From contig BCJC01000009.1 in assembly GCA_001600175.1 (NCBI GenBank), positions 186,001 to 250,000 of the forward strand: a stretch of 64,000 nucleotides of DNA, read 5' to 3'. Within the stretch, counting starts at the first letter, position 1. Each line of letters opens with the position of its first letter. The translations under genes were made by a program, and so were the position numbers. This DNA is from Erythrobasidium yunnanense. Taxonomy: Eukaryota > Basidiomycota > Cystobasidiomycetes > Erythrobasidiales > Erythrobasidiaceae. Below, in pieces: positions 23,763 to 32,614 of the stretch. The notes below the pieces were generated by a model. It ran no database searches. It saw only the letters and a list, made by a program, of their open reading frames with translations, and was not told the DNA's origin.

Positions 23763-24805
23763 ACCACAACCCAAGTCAAATCACGGTTTGACAACCAAGC
23801 TACCCTTGTTAAACCCGATCCAACCCAAACCTGTCGACTATCGCGTACTCCGCTCTCGAAAAACGCCTTCTTACACTAGCCGACCCTTTGTTCTCTTATT
23901 TACTACCCATCTCCTGTTACCTGTTCCTCTGAATATTCTTACTTTCGGAAGCCCTCATTCATGCATCTATCTCGCTCAGGCAAGCCTGTCACGGAACCCT
24001 ATTGCTGAACTGATATGCATCGAGCTTCCAGGGCGAAGGCCACCACCACTAAGCTTATATCTGAAGCAGTTGACATGCTGATCAAACGACGGGCATTATT
24101 ATGCACCCTCTACATAATCTTACTGTCAATACCGAGTCAGTGACAAAAACATAATAAAACGACATCTGTTACCGTAGTAAGCTATCCTCGCTCTCACCTC
24201 AAGCACTGACTCCTGCACATCAATACTAGGTCGCCAACGCGCTACGTTTTTCTCGATCGACCTCCCGAATTCCCTTATGATAGGCTGCTGGTCACAAGCC
24301 TGGTCGTGATGTCGATGTCATGCAAAGTGCCAACAATTCTCACGCTATATTTGCGCAGCTCGCAGCTCAATCAACAGTAATCGCAGCGTTCAGATCGTTC
24401 GCGTTGAAACAATAGCAAGGGAACATCAATTATCTCAGGACTCTTTTATGTCCAGGCTCCGTTTAAGCTGCTCCATATGTTAGACCTCTCATATCCGAGG
24501 AAGGTACCAGGCGTCAATATCCGTCGGTGATCATTGCCGTTGAGTCAAGGCTCGCGCGAGAGTCGAGTCAGTTGTCCTACCTCAGGCATCGCCTCGCCCA
24601 CCTAAAAATTACAGCTAGAACGTCACACCCCTCTCCCCGTCTCTTTCTCTCTCTGTCCTGCTCCTACTGCCTCTCCACAAGCACCCTCGCACCTCCTGAC
24701 GTCAAAAAGCTACAATAGTAAGATCACATCGAGCGGCCAGCTTCGGGGAGAGGACCCTATAACGCCTTGCAATTGCCCGTGACTGAGCTCAGACAACCGT
24801 ACGAG
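23763..24805. other. Intergenic region of 1,043 bases
   Basis: No convincing gene lies between members B and C of the small Cys/His group. The part before 24700 ends in CT-rich tracts (CCCCGTCTCTTTCTCTCTC), much like the leaders of member A. The region is AT-richer than the gene-dense parts of the window. Confidence 0.35.
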
Positions 24806-25090
24806 ATGCCTCAAAGCCAGCAGCAGTCTAGCTCTTCCGACCGACGACATGCGGGGCGCTCGAAACGCAACAAGAAGTGCGCAGACGATAAGCATTCATG
24901 GCGCAAAGCCAAAAATACATATCCAGACAGCATGGGCAACGTCCTGTATACGTGCCGAAACTGTCCAGCCACGGCATGGTTTGGCTTTGGAGTGAGTGTG
25001 GTATTGCAGATAGCTTTTCGCAGTAGCGAGTCCTCCAAAGGCCAAAGCAGCTGACCTTCTCCTTTCTCTCGCTTCAAGAATAATGCTTGA
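24806..25090 (+). CDS. Small Cys/His protein, member C
   Basis: From ATG 24806 the protein begins with a Gln/Ser and basic stretch (MPQSQQQSSSSDRRHAGRSK) and then shows CADDKHSW and, after a spacer, YTCRNCPATAW. This resembles the first ligand pair (C-x3-H-x-W) and the last pair (Y-x-C-x2-C) of member A, with the middle pairs missing. A likely intron at 24992-25078 (GTGAGT donor, CTGAC branch-like site, pyrimidine tract, CAAG acceptor) leaves only NNA and the stop on the last exon. That intron is phase 0 and lies eight residues after the last Cys, close to the position in member A. Without splicing the frame stops at 25054. Predicted size about 66 residues. Function unknown. Confidence 0.45.
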
Positions 25091-25431
25091 AGTCATCCTG
25101 AGCGACTCCTCTTGCTGTTTTCAGGATCGACGTCTACAATCTTCCATCAAATTCCCCTTGTCGTAACCCAAGATCGTCGTGTAATGTTTCCCTCTAGCAT
25201 TCGAAGCCTTCGTTGTCATGCCCCTGCAGCATCCCGGAAATCTATGATTTCTTCTTGATGCTTGTAGCTCGACCGTACCTCCAATATACATGCGACTCTG
25301 GCGCTGTGACTTCGGCCCTGTCTCAACCGTCGCGCATGTCATGCCTACGACATCGAAAGACGCTGACGAAATAGATTATGAGTATTTGATGATGACAACG
25401 ACACGGACAAGGAAAATGAACACGAAGGCTT

Positions 25432-26777
25432 TCACGATATCCTCGCAAGCACCTCCAACACCAGCTCTTGCAAATCATTGCTAGGCCGCCAGCGTGCTAC
25501 GATATCTTCGATCGTGATGCTCGAGTCCAGCAGCTGTCGTCACGAAATGGTCAGGCTATGCTCTGACAAGCCAAAGATCGTTTCTTACCTTAGCACCTGT
25601 CACCCTCCTCCGCTCAACATCTGAGTAGATGGCAAGCGTAGCCGTCTTTCCCTCACTCAGATTATATAGAATACGTAGCTCTCCATTCGGCATGGGCTGG
25701 ATTTGCTTGATGCCCAATGTAGATTGCAGAAGAGCGCTCCTGTCCGCCAGTCTGTACATTGTATCGTTAGATGAATCCCTTGCCAGTTATAATGGGAACT
25801 ACGCACTGTCTGCACGACTCCTCAATCCTCCTGTCCTTGTTCTTGATGGCATTCCTTGCTTCAGCCTCTACTTTGTCCATTGAACTCCTCTCATGCATCA
25901 ATCGCTCTACTTCCTTCTGCTTGACGGTCAGATCCGTCTTGCTCTTCACGATGGAAGCCCTTGATTCAGATAGCGTCTGCTGCAGATTCTGCAGTGCGAC
26001 AATCTGATGATACTCACCTTATCAGGATTACGTCAGGCGATAGCACGAGATGCGAGACCGACCTGATCATCCAACGTCTGATTCGCTTCTTCTACTGTCA
26101 TCCGCTCTGCTTCTGGCCGCGAATTGCGCAGCATGGCTAGCTCTATTTCCATGTCTTGAATCTCGCGTGTCAGTGAGCGCGCCTCTTCGATAGAGGGTGT
26201 AAGGTGTTGATTAAGGTCTGCACGTGACGGTTTCAGCGCGTTTGTTGTGCAAGTACCTCCAAACGAGTTGAGCATTACCTGTGTCTATCTCCTTTGTGAT
26301 CTGTCTGATTGCATCCCTGAGCTGCTCTGCATTTGCCTTCTTCTCCTTGAGCTGAGCTTTCTTTACGACTCTCTGTTCTTCGGCGCGTTCGCAATCGCTC
26401 TGCATGACCAGTCCCTGTATGCCATCCTGATCCAGCTGTTCGCTATCTTCCAATTGTCCTAGTAGCTTCTGCAGGAATTTGCGCTTGACGTTGCTCTCCA
26501 TCCACTGAAACTTGACTTGGCCGAAGTACTGCTTGTACTGATTCAGATCTTCGGATAGCCGATGCAGGTCTGTAGGATCAACGCTGTATGTGTCGCTCAG
26601 GTTTGTGTAGCTCGTCATGTTCTCCGTCGTCGATTTGGCCAGTGAAGACTGCTGCTGCTCTTCGCGCTCGACACGCGCTTGAAGCTCATTGCGCAGAGCT
26701 ATCACATTCAGGTGGTGACTTGTAAAGCCTTCAAGGATCTCTGTCGTCGTCATCGTGCTCGCTGCAGAAATGGCCAT
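25432..26777 (-). CDS. SOS7: Sos7/Kre28 (Zwint-type) kinetochore protein, probable
   Basis: This is a coiled-coil protein with a small C-terminal globular domain. The start ATG at 26777 gives MAISAASTMTTTEI. The segment VKFQWMESNVKRKFLQKLL resembles the Sos7 family signature (a KFSYLEQ..KEKFLRAI-like block). Long heptad-rich stretches follow (EEQRVVKKAQLKEKKANAEQ, KQKEVERLMHERSSMDKVEA). The C-terminal exons read LGIKQIQPMPNGELRILYNL and LDSSITIEDIVARWRPSND, a short RWD-like layout as in kinetochore linker proteins. Sos7/Kre28 partners with Spc7/KNL1 at the outer kinetochore. The last intron (about 25520-25587) is needed to reach the stop at 25432. Other coiled-coil kinetochore subunits are an alternative. 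Confidence 0.55.
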
Positions 26778-26899
26778 GTTTTGTCGTGTCGGTTTTCGGT
26801 AAACAAACATCAAACAGTTCCGTCTCGTTCCCCCCGACTGATTCGCAAGTGACCTTGTTCTAGAGTAGCAAAAGCAAATCCACGAATAGCATTTCCCTT

Positions 26900-27217
26900 T
26901 TGCTTCTGACTCTCTCAAGCTCGAGCTTCTGGCCCTCCGTCAGCCGATTCAGCAGGCGATCACAGCATAACATACTTCCTACTGCCCTCGCACCACAGGC
27001 AAGCCAACTGCAAACGCAGGCGGTAAGCGGTGGCAGCGTGACTGGCCGGTCAACGTATCTCCACACTCTGGACCATGCTCAGGTTCTCTTGTCGCATCCA
27101 TCCTCCCCTACAGAACTGCAAGAGCTGAAAAATGCGATCGAACAGATTAAGAACGCGAATCTTAGCTATGATAGTCAAACCAAGCGTCGAGGCCTGCCTC
27201 TGGCCTCTGGCCTTTGA
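26900..27217 (+). CDS. Doubtful coding region, possible mitochondrial-type N-terminus
   Basis: An open frame without an internal ATG begins with Ser/Arg-rich residues (SVSRFSRRSQHN) and ends with a helix-like segment, TELQELKNAIEQIKNANLSY, that looks more coding than chance. An ATG at about 26770 (MAMFCRVGFR) could be spliced to it with a GTAAAC donor and a TTCTAG acceptor, but that exon overlaps the start of the SOS7-like gene on the other strand. I do not recognise the product, and it may not be a gene. Confidence 0.2.
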   Translation: MLLTLSSSSFWPSVSRFSRRSQHNILPTALAPQASQLQTQAVSGGSVTGRSTYLHTLDHAQVLLSHPSSPTELQELKNAIEQIKNANLSYDSQTKRRGLPLASGL

Positions 27218-27508
27218 TGATTCGAAGCTATGCAAGGCGAGCTTCGGGGTCGGAACGCTCAATCGCCTGCCTACATTATGCCAATTCGCGGCTATAGAAC
27301 ACTCTTATTCACCTGCGCTAGCATATTATCCCTCGAGCGTGTCTGACGATCAGCATTGCCCCATACGGTGCGTGCACTCCATGCTACAAAAGCCGACTCA
27401 AACCTCGTCACATCTGCTCACTCCTGCCCTCACACGCTTTCGACTAGTCGCCTTTCTGGTCCTTGTCCCGCACTTCGCTTCTAAATCTCTCCACCGTTCT
27501 CGCTCGCA

Positions 27509-27739
27509 ATGCCTTGCTCTCCCCGCCAGCACACTTGGATCGAGCACTCTCTCCCGATGCGATACTGGGTATGCTCAACATGTCACATCAATACGACCAT
27601 CTACTGCAACGCACATGGCCATTACCTGATTCCAGATGGACAAGGATGGTGGGAGAACGGACATTGGACTTGGCGTGTCAAATGCCGAAACGACCCGTGT
27701 ACCTACACCGCGGTACACCGTAGCCAAGTTACAGCATGA
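27509..27739 (+). CDS. Small Cys/His protein, member D
   Basis: ATG 27509 opens a 76-residue frame with the same ligand order as member A: CSPRQHTW, then WVCSTC, then IYCNAHG, a Gly/Trp-rich spacer (DGQGWWENGHW), and finally TWRVKCRNDPC. The C-x3/4-H-x-W start matches member C, and the YC-x2-H pair matches members A and B. The frame stops at 27739 if unspliced. A GT donor at 27713, five residues after the last Cys and in phase 0, could splice to CAG at 27825 and end VS-stop at 27834, which would put a near-stop intron here too. No signal peptide. The SOS7-like gene lies between it and member C. Confidence 0.5.
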   Translation: MPCSPRQHTWIEHSLPMRYWVCSTCHINTTIYCNAHGHYLIPDGQGWWENGHWTWRVKCRNDPCTYTAVHRSQVTA

Positions 27740-27834
27740 ATGCGGCCAGAAGCGGTCCCTTTGGGCCTCAAGTCGCTCACGGCTCCCAATCGAGGCACGC
27801 TATGACTTGAGGCTCTATGTTTCAGGTATCTTGA

Positions 27835-28334
27835 GTTCACCTGCTCTGTTCTTGTCAGACTTCTTTCCGCCACGTATAACGTCCTTGGATTGTTTGGCGG
27901 TATGAGCCACTCCTTCATGATCAAGCTATAACAACTTGACAGTACTGCCTTGCCTGACCAGCACCATCAAAGGGGTAGACGTACCTGCCTTGACCTTGCT
28001 GACTGCAGTCGATCGTGCTCTGTAATGCTTTGTTTCCACACTGTCTCCTACAACTTCCAGAGCAAAGCAAGACATGCTAGCGCGTAAAGGCGGTGACAGG
28101 TGATAGCAGCACCATATAGTCTGCTCTACTGAAACGGTGGCCATGATTAGCCGGCCCTCTCAAAGACTGCTCGGTCTGCTGATTACCGTTTAGTCTTTGA
28201 CCATAGCGCATACAGAGCAGCGAAACTTCCACACAAATGGCTCGTCTTTTAGAATCTTCTACATCAACTGTGACTTGCCCATTTAGCAGGTCAACAGAAG
28301 CACAATATCTGACTTTCTTTCCCCCATCCCACGT
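27835..28334. other. Intergenic region of about 500 bases
   Basis: This is the shared 3' region between member D and the convergent ammonium transporter gene. No coding or RNA-gene signal was found. Confidence 0.35.
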
Positions 28335-30440
28335 CTATACAGCACTTGAAACAACAGGCTGAACTCGACTGCCGCCCCCGTATGACTTCTCCTTACTTTC
28401 CTCGCCAGCATCAGGCGAGCTTGGCGTGCTAATCTTCTGCTCCAGATCGTCGAGGAAGGGGCTTTGCTCGTGTTCATCCGCCCACTGTCTTTCATCCATG
28501 TATTCACCGTTGCAGGCGGCGTCGATGCCTTGGTAGATCTCGTCATCGGTTGCGAGTACCTAAGAGAAAAGTCAGGCATGAACTTCGAAATTTGCGAGAA
28601 TGGCCTTACCTCGAAGCCAGGAATGCAATCTACCAGTGCGACAAGGACGTATGTGACTATGAAAGCGTATGAAGTCGTCGCTAGACAGTCTGCGACTGTT
28701 CACCGAGTCAGAAAACGTCAGACTCGCTAGAACGGCGGGAACCTTACTCTGATAGCCAATTTGTACAAAGTAACCGTCGAGCCACCCGCCAGCGATCTCA
28801 GAGATACCGTCTGTCGCTGCGATGCTCTTCTGAGCGAATATTCCCGTCAAGATGTTACCGGTGATACCGCCCGTAAGATGGCATGACGTATCGACGGGGT
28901 CCACCAAGCCTATCTTCTTCGCGATACGAGTATGCTTGAACCTGCTCGCCCAGAAGCACACGGTCCCGCCTGCCACGCCGAAGAGTAGGGAAGCTGGAAG
29001 GCCGACAAATCCGCATCCTGGGGTAATGCAAACGAGACCGCTGATAGCTCCAGAGACTACAGCGCTAACGGACCATTTGCGCGTCAGGCAGAAGTATTCC
29101 CAAAGAGACCAAGTGATGGCGCCCATACAGCCCGAGATCTGGGTCGTGGACAAAGCTACAGCGCTTCTCAAATTCAGTGAAAGCGTCGAGGCTCCATCGA
29201 ACGCTAACCATCCTGCATCACAGTAAGCATCAGGATTGATCCGAATCGTTTTGGGCTTCTTGCGAGCTTTGCTAAACGCGTTCCGCCCCAAGTCTGACTT
29301 ACCATTCCAGATTAGCACCAGAGCCAAGAAGAGCTGGAAGACGTTGTGCGGACGATGTTCTGTCATGACCCTCAGAGATCGGTGGGTGGATTTTCTAGAT
29401 CGAGCGAGCGGCTTTGACAGGTACATCCCCATAGCTATGGATCCGGCTCCGGAAGCTATATGCACCGGTGATCCGCCTGCAAAGTCGTACGCGCCAAGAG
29501 TGTACAGCCATCCTGACGATCATAGGCTTCAGTGCGGGACGACCCCAAAATCAAAAAAAGCCGAAGACTCACCAGAGCTTGACCATGTCCAGTGCGCGAC
29601 AGGGCTATGGATTAGTAGGTGCATGTACAATTAGTGAGGTCTGACACAGCGACGCATCTGCAGTGCGTACCTATTTGAAGGGAGCGCGAGTCAAGGCGAC
29701 CTTTCAGCAAAACTCACTTCATATAGATGGCCAAGGCTTGGCTTACCTGTAAACAATCAATGGCCAGATGAAGGTGATTGGAATAAGGGCTGTAAGTCGA
29801 GCTCTTTCGGCACTTCCGCCCAAGAAGATCGCCAGCGTAGCCACACTGAATACGAGCTGGAAAACACTGTAGAGTAGCGCTGGAAGTGTTCCCACTGCCT
29901 CTTCGAGAACGTCTTTGTGGCCGATATGCGAGAAGTCACCGATGAAAGAGCTTCCCTCTCCATAGGTCAGGGTAAAGCCGAAGAGCATCCAAGAGATCGA
30001 GCCGACTGTCATAGCTAGTAAGCTGACCCAAATTGGCGACAAATTGTTCCTTCTGTTCGTGTAGCCAGAGTAGAGGAGACCAATTCCGGGAATGATGGCC
30101 CAGCAGACTGGAACGGTATCTCATTAAGTACGTAAGGTGACAAATGCTGATTAGCTGATACATACAGATCGTTGCGACCTGTAGGAGATCTGGCTATCAG
30201 TATAGTTAGCATACCTGAAGATGCAGACTCACGATAATCCAGGCTGTCAAACGTAATAGTTAGATTGGCTCCAAAGCACATTTGGTCGCCGGACTTACCC
30301 ATCTGCGATGAGAATAGACAGCTCAGTATGAAAGCGACTTACAGGCTCTGCAGACTTTCACTCACATCGGCTTTATCATAGTCGGCAGCTCCAGCAGTGA
30401 AGCGGGCGATGTCTGAGGACACAGGCTCTGCATCTGCCAT
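28335..30440 (-). CDS. Ammonium transporter (Mep/Amt family)
   Basis: Mep/Amt proteins import ammonium across the plasma membrane. The start ATG at 30440 gives MADAEPVSSDIARFTAGAAD. The first membrane helix is rebuilt from three tiny exons (4, 11 and 13 bases) into DMAWIIVATIFCWAIIPGIG followed by LLYSGYTNRRNNLSPIWVSL. The pore signatures are present: AYDFAGGSPVHIASGAGS with the first pore His (about 29461) and DPVDTSCHLTGGITGN with the second (about 28880). The middle has SLWEYFCLTRKWS and TPGCGFVG. The hydrophilic C-tail from about 28570 (DERQWADEHEQSP) carries Ser/Pro-rich sites. About ten exons. Its promoter region is shared with the divergent asparaginase and is full of GATA sites, suggesting nitrogen catabolite control. 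Confidence 0.93.
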
Positions 30441-30539
30441 ATTTGCAGATGGAAGGATAAAAAATACTGAGTAGCGAAGAATAGGCACGAAAGAGTTAGG
30501 AATGGCACTTCTTCATGGACATCTCGCCGGAAATCCCCT

Positions 30540-31093
30540 CGATAAGACTTTCCATGAGAGTGGGGATAAAGCGTGGAGGTCCCTGTATGCCAAGCCTCTA
30601 AGTCTCTAAGAGCTGTCAGAGATAAAGTGCTTGACCTATCAGCCTTATCAGTTGATCGAGATCAGCTCTTATCGTGAATGCCCTGACTATCAGTCTGACA
30701 GGGACACGGCATCTGCTCGCTTATATACAGTAAGCCAGTTCTTGACGTGGACCACTAGCATTGACTATTCTCTCGCTCGAATCGCAATCGGCGACTGGCC
30801 TGTCTTGTACTCCTCGCTGGCTGAACAGACGGTGAAAGTGGATGCGCGATGTAAGTATCATGTACGTATTGGGCCTATAGATCGCAAGACTCCACATGCG
30901 ACTCAGCTCGTTATGGTCGAATACCGGCAGAGGAGGCACCGGAAAGCTTTATTGCCCTGTTCGGCGTTCCTTATCAGCGAGTACATTGAAAGTGATATAC
31001 AGAAGAAGACAATGCACTCCCTGCGCCGCCCAGACTTCTGAAGACCGTGAAGAGCTGCGCAGATCAACGAAACCAAGCAGGACTTGCTGATAA
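30540..31093. promoter_or_regulatory. Cluster of GATA-factor sites between two nitrogen genes
   Basis: The 978-base region between the ammonium transporter and the asparaginase holds at least eight HGATAR-type motifs on either strand: about 30540, 30620, 30636, 30645, 30669, 30687, 30971 and 31088. Extra GATAA cores lie at 30456 and 30565. Six of the eight sites fall in the 155 bases 30540-30692. Fungal GATA activators (Gln3/AreA/Nit2 type) bind this motif to induce nitrogen-scavenging genes. Binding itself is inferred from motif density and the identity of the flanking genes. The rest of 30441-31418 holds no gene I can support. Confidence 0.55.
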
Positions 31094-31320
31094 GGAGAAG
31101 TCCGTATGATAATTGAGTGAATGGCCAGAGAAGCGTGATGTGCACCAGTAAAGTAGGCATTTTTGATGCGCTCGTATCACTGCCTGTCCGGGCTGTTTGA
31201 ATAACGAGGCTTTCCAGAGCACAACTTCGCATCTTCCAAGCATCGCTGGGCGGTCGCTCTACCTCCCTGAATGTTCTGTGACGCAGCTGCCTTTTCAGTT
31301 CTTCCAGCACTCGACTCCAC

Positions 31321-31344
31321 CGCTGGTCGAGTCGCTGGTCGAGT
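31321..31344. repeat. Two tandem copies of a 12-base unit
   Basis: The unit cgctggtcgagt occurs twice in tandem about 75-100 bases before the asparaginase start, flanked by related gtcgac/gtcgag words. It lies in the likely leader or core promoter. It may be only a chance local duplication. Confidence 0.4.
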
Positions 31345-31418
31345 CGACCGCTGAAGTCGACCAAATGAGACCGGGCTCGCACACTTCTTCCCTGCTCCAA
31401 TCGCAACTCTAGAAAGCC

Positions 31419-32492
31419 ATGAACCGCGCCTGTGTCGTTACTGACAGAAACGGCATCATTGAAAACACCCATATCGTCCATGCAGCCGTTGTCGATTCGA
31501 CTGGAAGACTGCTCTTCTCCCTCGGCAATCCTGACCGCCTCACCCTAATCAGATCCGCCGCAAAACCTATACAAGCATTGGCTGTAGTGGAGACAGGAGC
31601 GTTCGAAGCCTATGGGCTCGACGAAGCCGACCTGGCTTTGGCGATCGGGTCTCACAGCAGCGAAGACAGTCATATAGCACACGCGCGAGCTATGCTCGAC
31701 AAGGTTGGAGCCCCTGAATTAAGCCTCCGCTGCGGTCCACATCATCCTGTCTCGGAAGACGTCTACAAGAGCTGGGTTCGCAAGGACTTCAAGCCAACTC
31801 CGATAACGAGTAATTGCTCAGGAAAGCATGTTGCGATGCTCGCTGCTGCAAAGCTGCTGGGTACAGACGAAGAGTACCACCTACCGGAACATGCGCTGCA
31901 ATTGCGCGTAAAGAAGACTTTCGAAGATATGTGCGGTGCCGATGGAAGGAAGGTGCGATGGGGATGCGATGGATGCAATCTGCCGTCTCCTGCATGCACG
32001 GTCACTACGCTGGCGAACATATTCATGCAATTTGCGGAAACAGTGGACGCTCTTGACCGGGGCGACTCAGCCGCAACGAGCGCACCAAGATCACAAGCTA
32101 TCGCTCGCGTATACAACGCCATGGTCAATCATCCGTTCGAAATAGCAGGCAAGGATCGATTCGACACCCTCTTGATGTCGCATTTTGGCAAGCAAGTCAT
32201 TGGGAAGATCGGTGCTGAAGCTGGATATGGGCTGGGCGTTCGGGCATCAGAAGATACAAGGCGTCTGGGAGCTGTGGGAGCTATTGGGATAGGTGTCAAG
32301 GTTGAGGATGGCAACCTGGAGATAGTATACGCGGTCGTAGCAGAGATACTGGAGCAACTTAAGATTGGGGCGCAGGAGGATCGAGACTCTTTGGCCCGCT
32401 TTCATCACTTGAGGAAGATCAATACGGTCGGAATTGAAACTGGGAAGGTGTCATTTGCTTTCGATATTCGGAATAGTCCTGGAGGTGCATAG
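31419..32492 (+). CDS. L-asparaginase II family (bacterial thermolabile type)
   Basis: This enzyme should hydrolyse asparagine to aspartate and ammonia. The 357-residue protein is a single uninterrupted exon. Family hallmarks are visible in order: RSAAKPIQALAVVETGAFEA near the N-terminus, GSHSSEDSHI, LRCGPHHP, the SNCSGKHVAML block, WGCDGCNLPSPA, and the C-terminal GKIGAEAGYGLGV. These match the Rhizobium-type AsnA/asparaginase II family (COG4448), not the yeast Asp1/Asp3 type or the plant type. The ATG used is the first one in frame (MNRACVVTDRNG). It has no introns while nearly all neighbours have several. It faces the ammonium transporter across a GATA-rich region, so it probably belongs to the nitrogen regulon. 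Confidence 0.92.
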   Translation: MNRACVVTDRNGIIENTHIVHAAVVDSTGRLLFSLGNPDRLTLIRSAAKPIQALAVVETGAFEAYGLDEADLALAIGSHSSEDSHIAHARAMLDKVGAPELSLRCGPHHPVSEDVYKSWVRKDFKPTPITSNCSGKHVAMLAAAKLLGTDEEYHLPEHALQLRVKKTFEDMCGADGRKVRWGCDGCNLPSPACTVTTLANIFMQFAETVDALDRGDSAATSAPRSQAIARVYNAMVNHPFEIAGKDRFDTLLMSHFGKQVIGKIGAEAGYGLGVRASEDTRRLGAVGAIGIGVKVEDGNLEIVYAVVAEILEQLKIGAQEDRDSLARFHHLRKINTVGIETGKVSFAFDIRNSPGGA

Positions 32493-32614
32493 CGATATAG
32501 ACAATGAGTTAGACTCCAGCACGCACGGCATAGCATAGCATACATATGTCGTTACATGTAGAAGCACCTAGAAGCGCAATTCTAGTGATAACATCTTGGG
32601 TTGACCGGAGCTCA

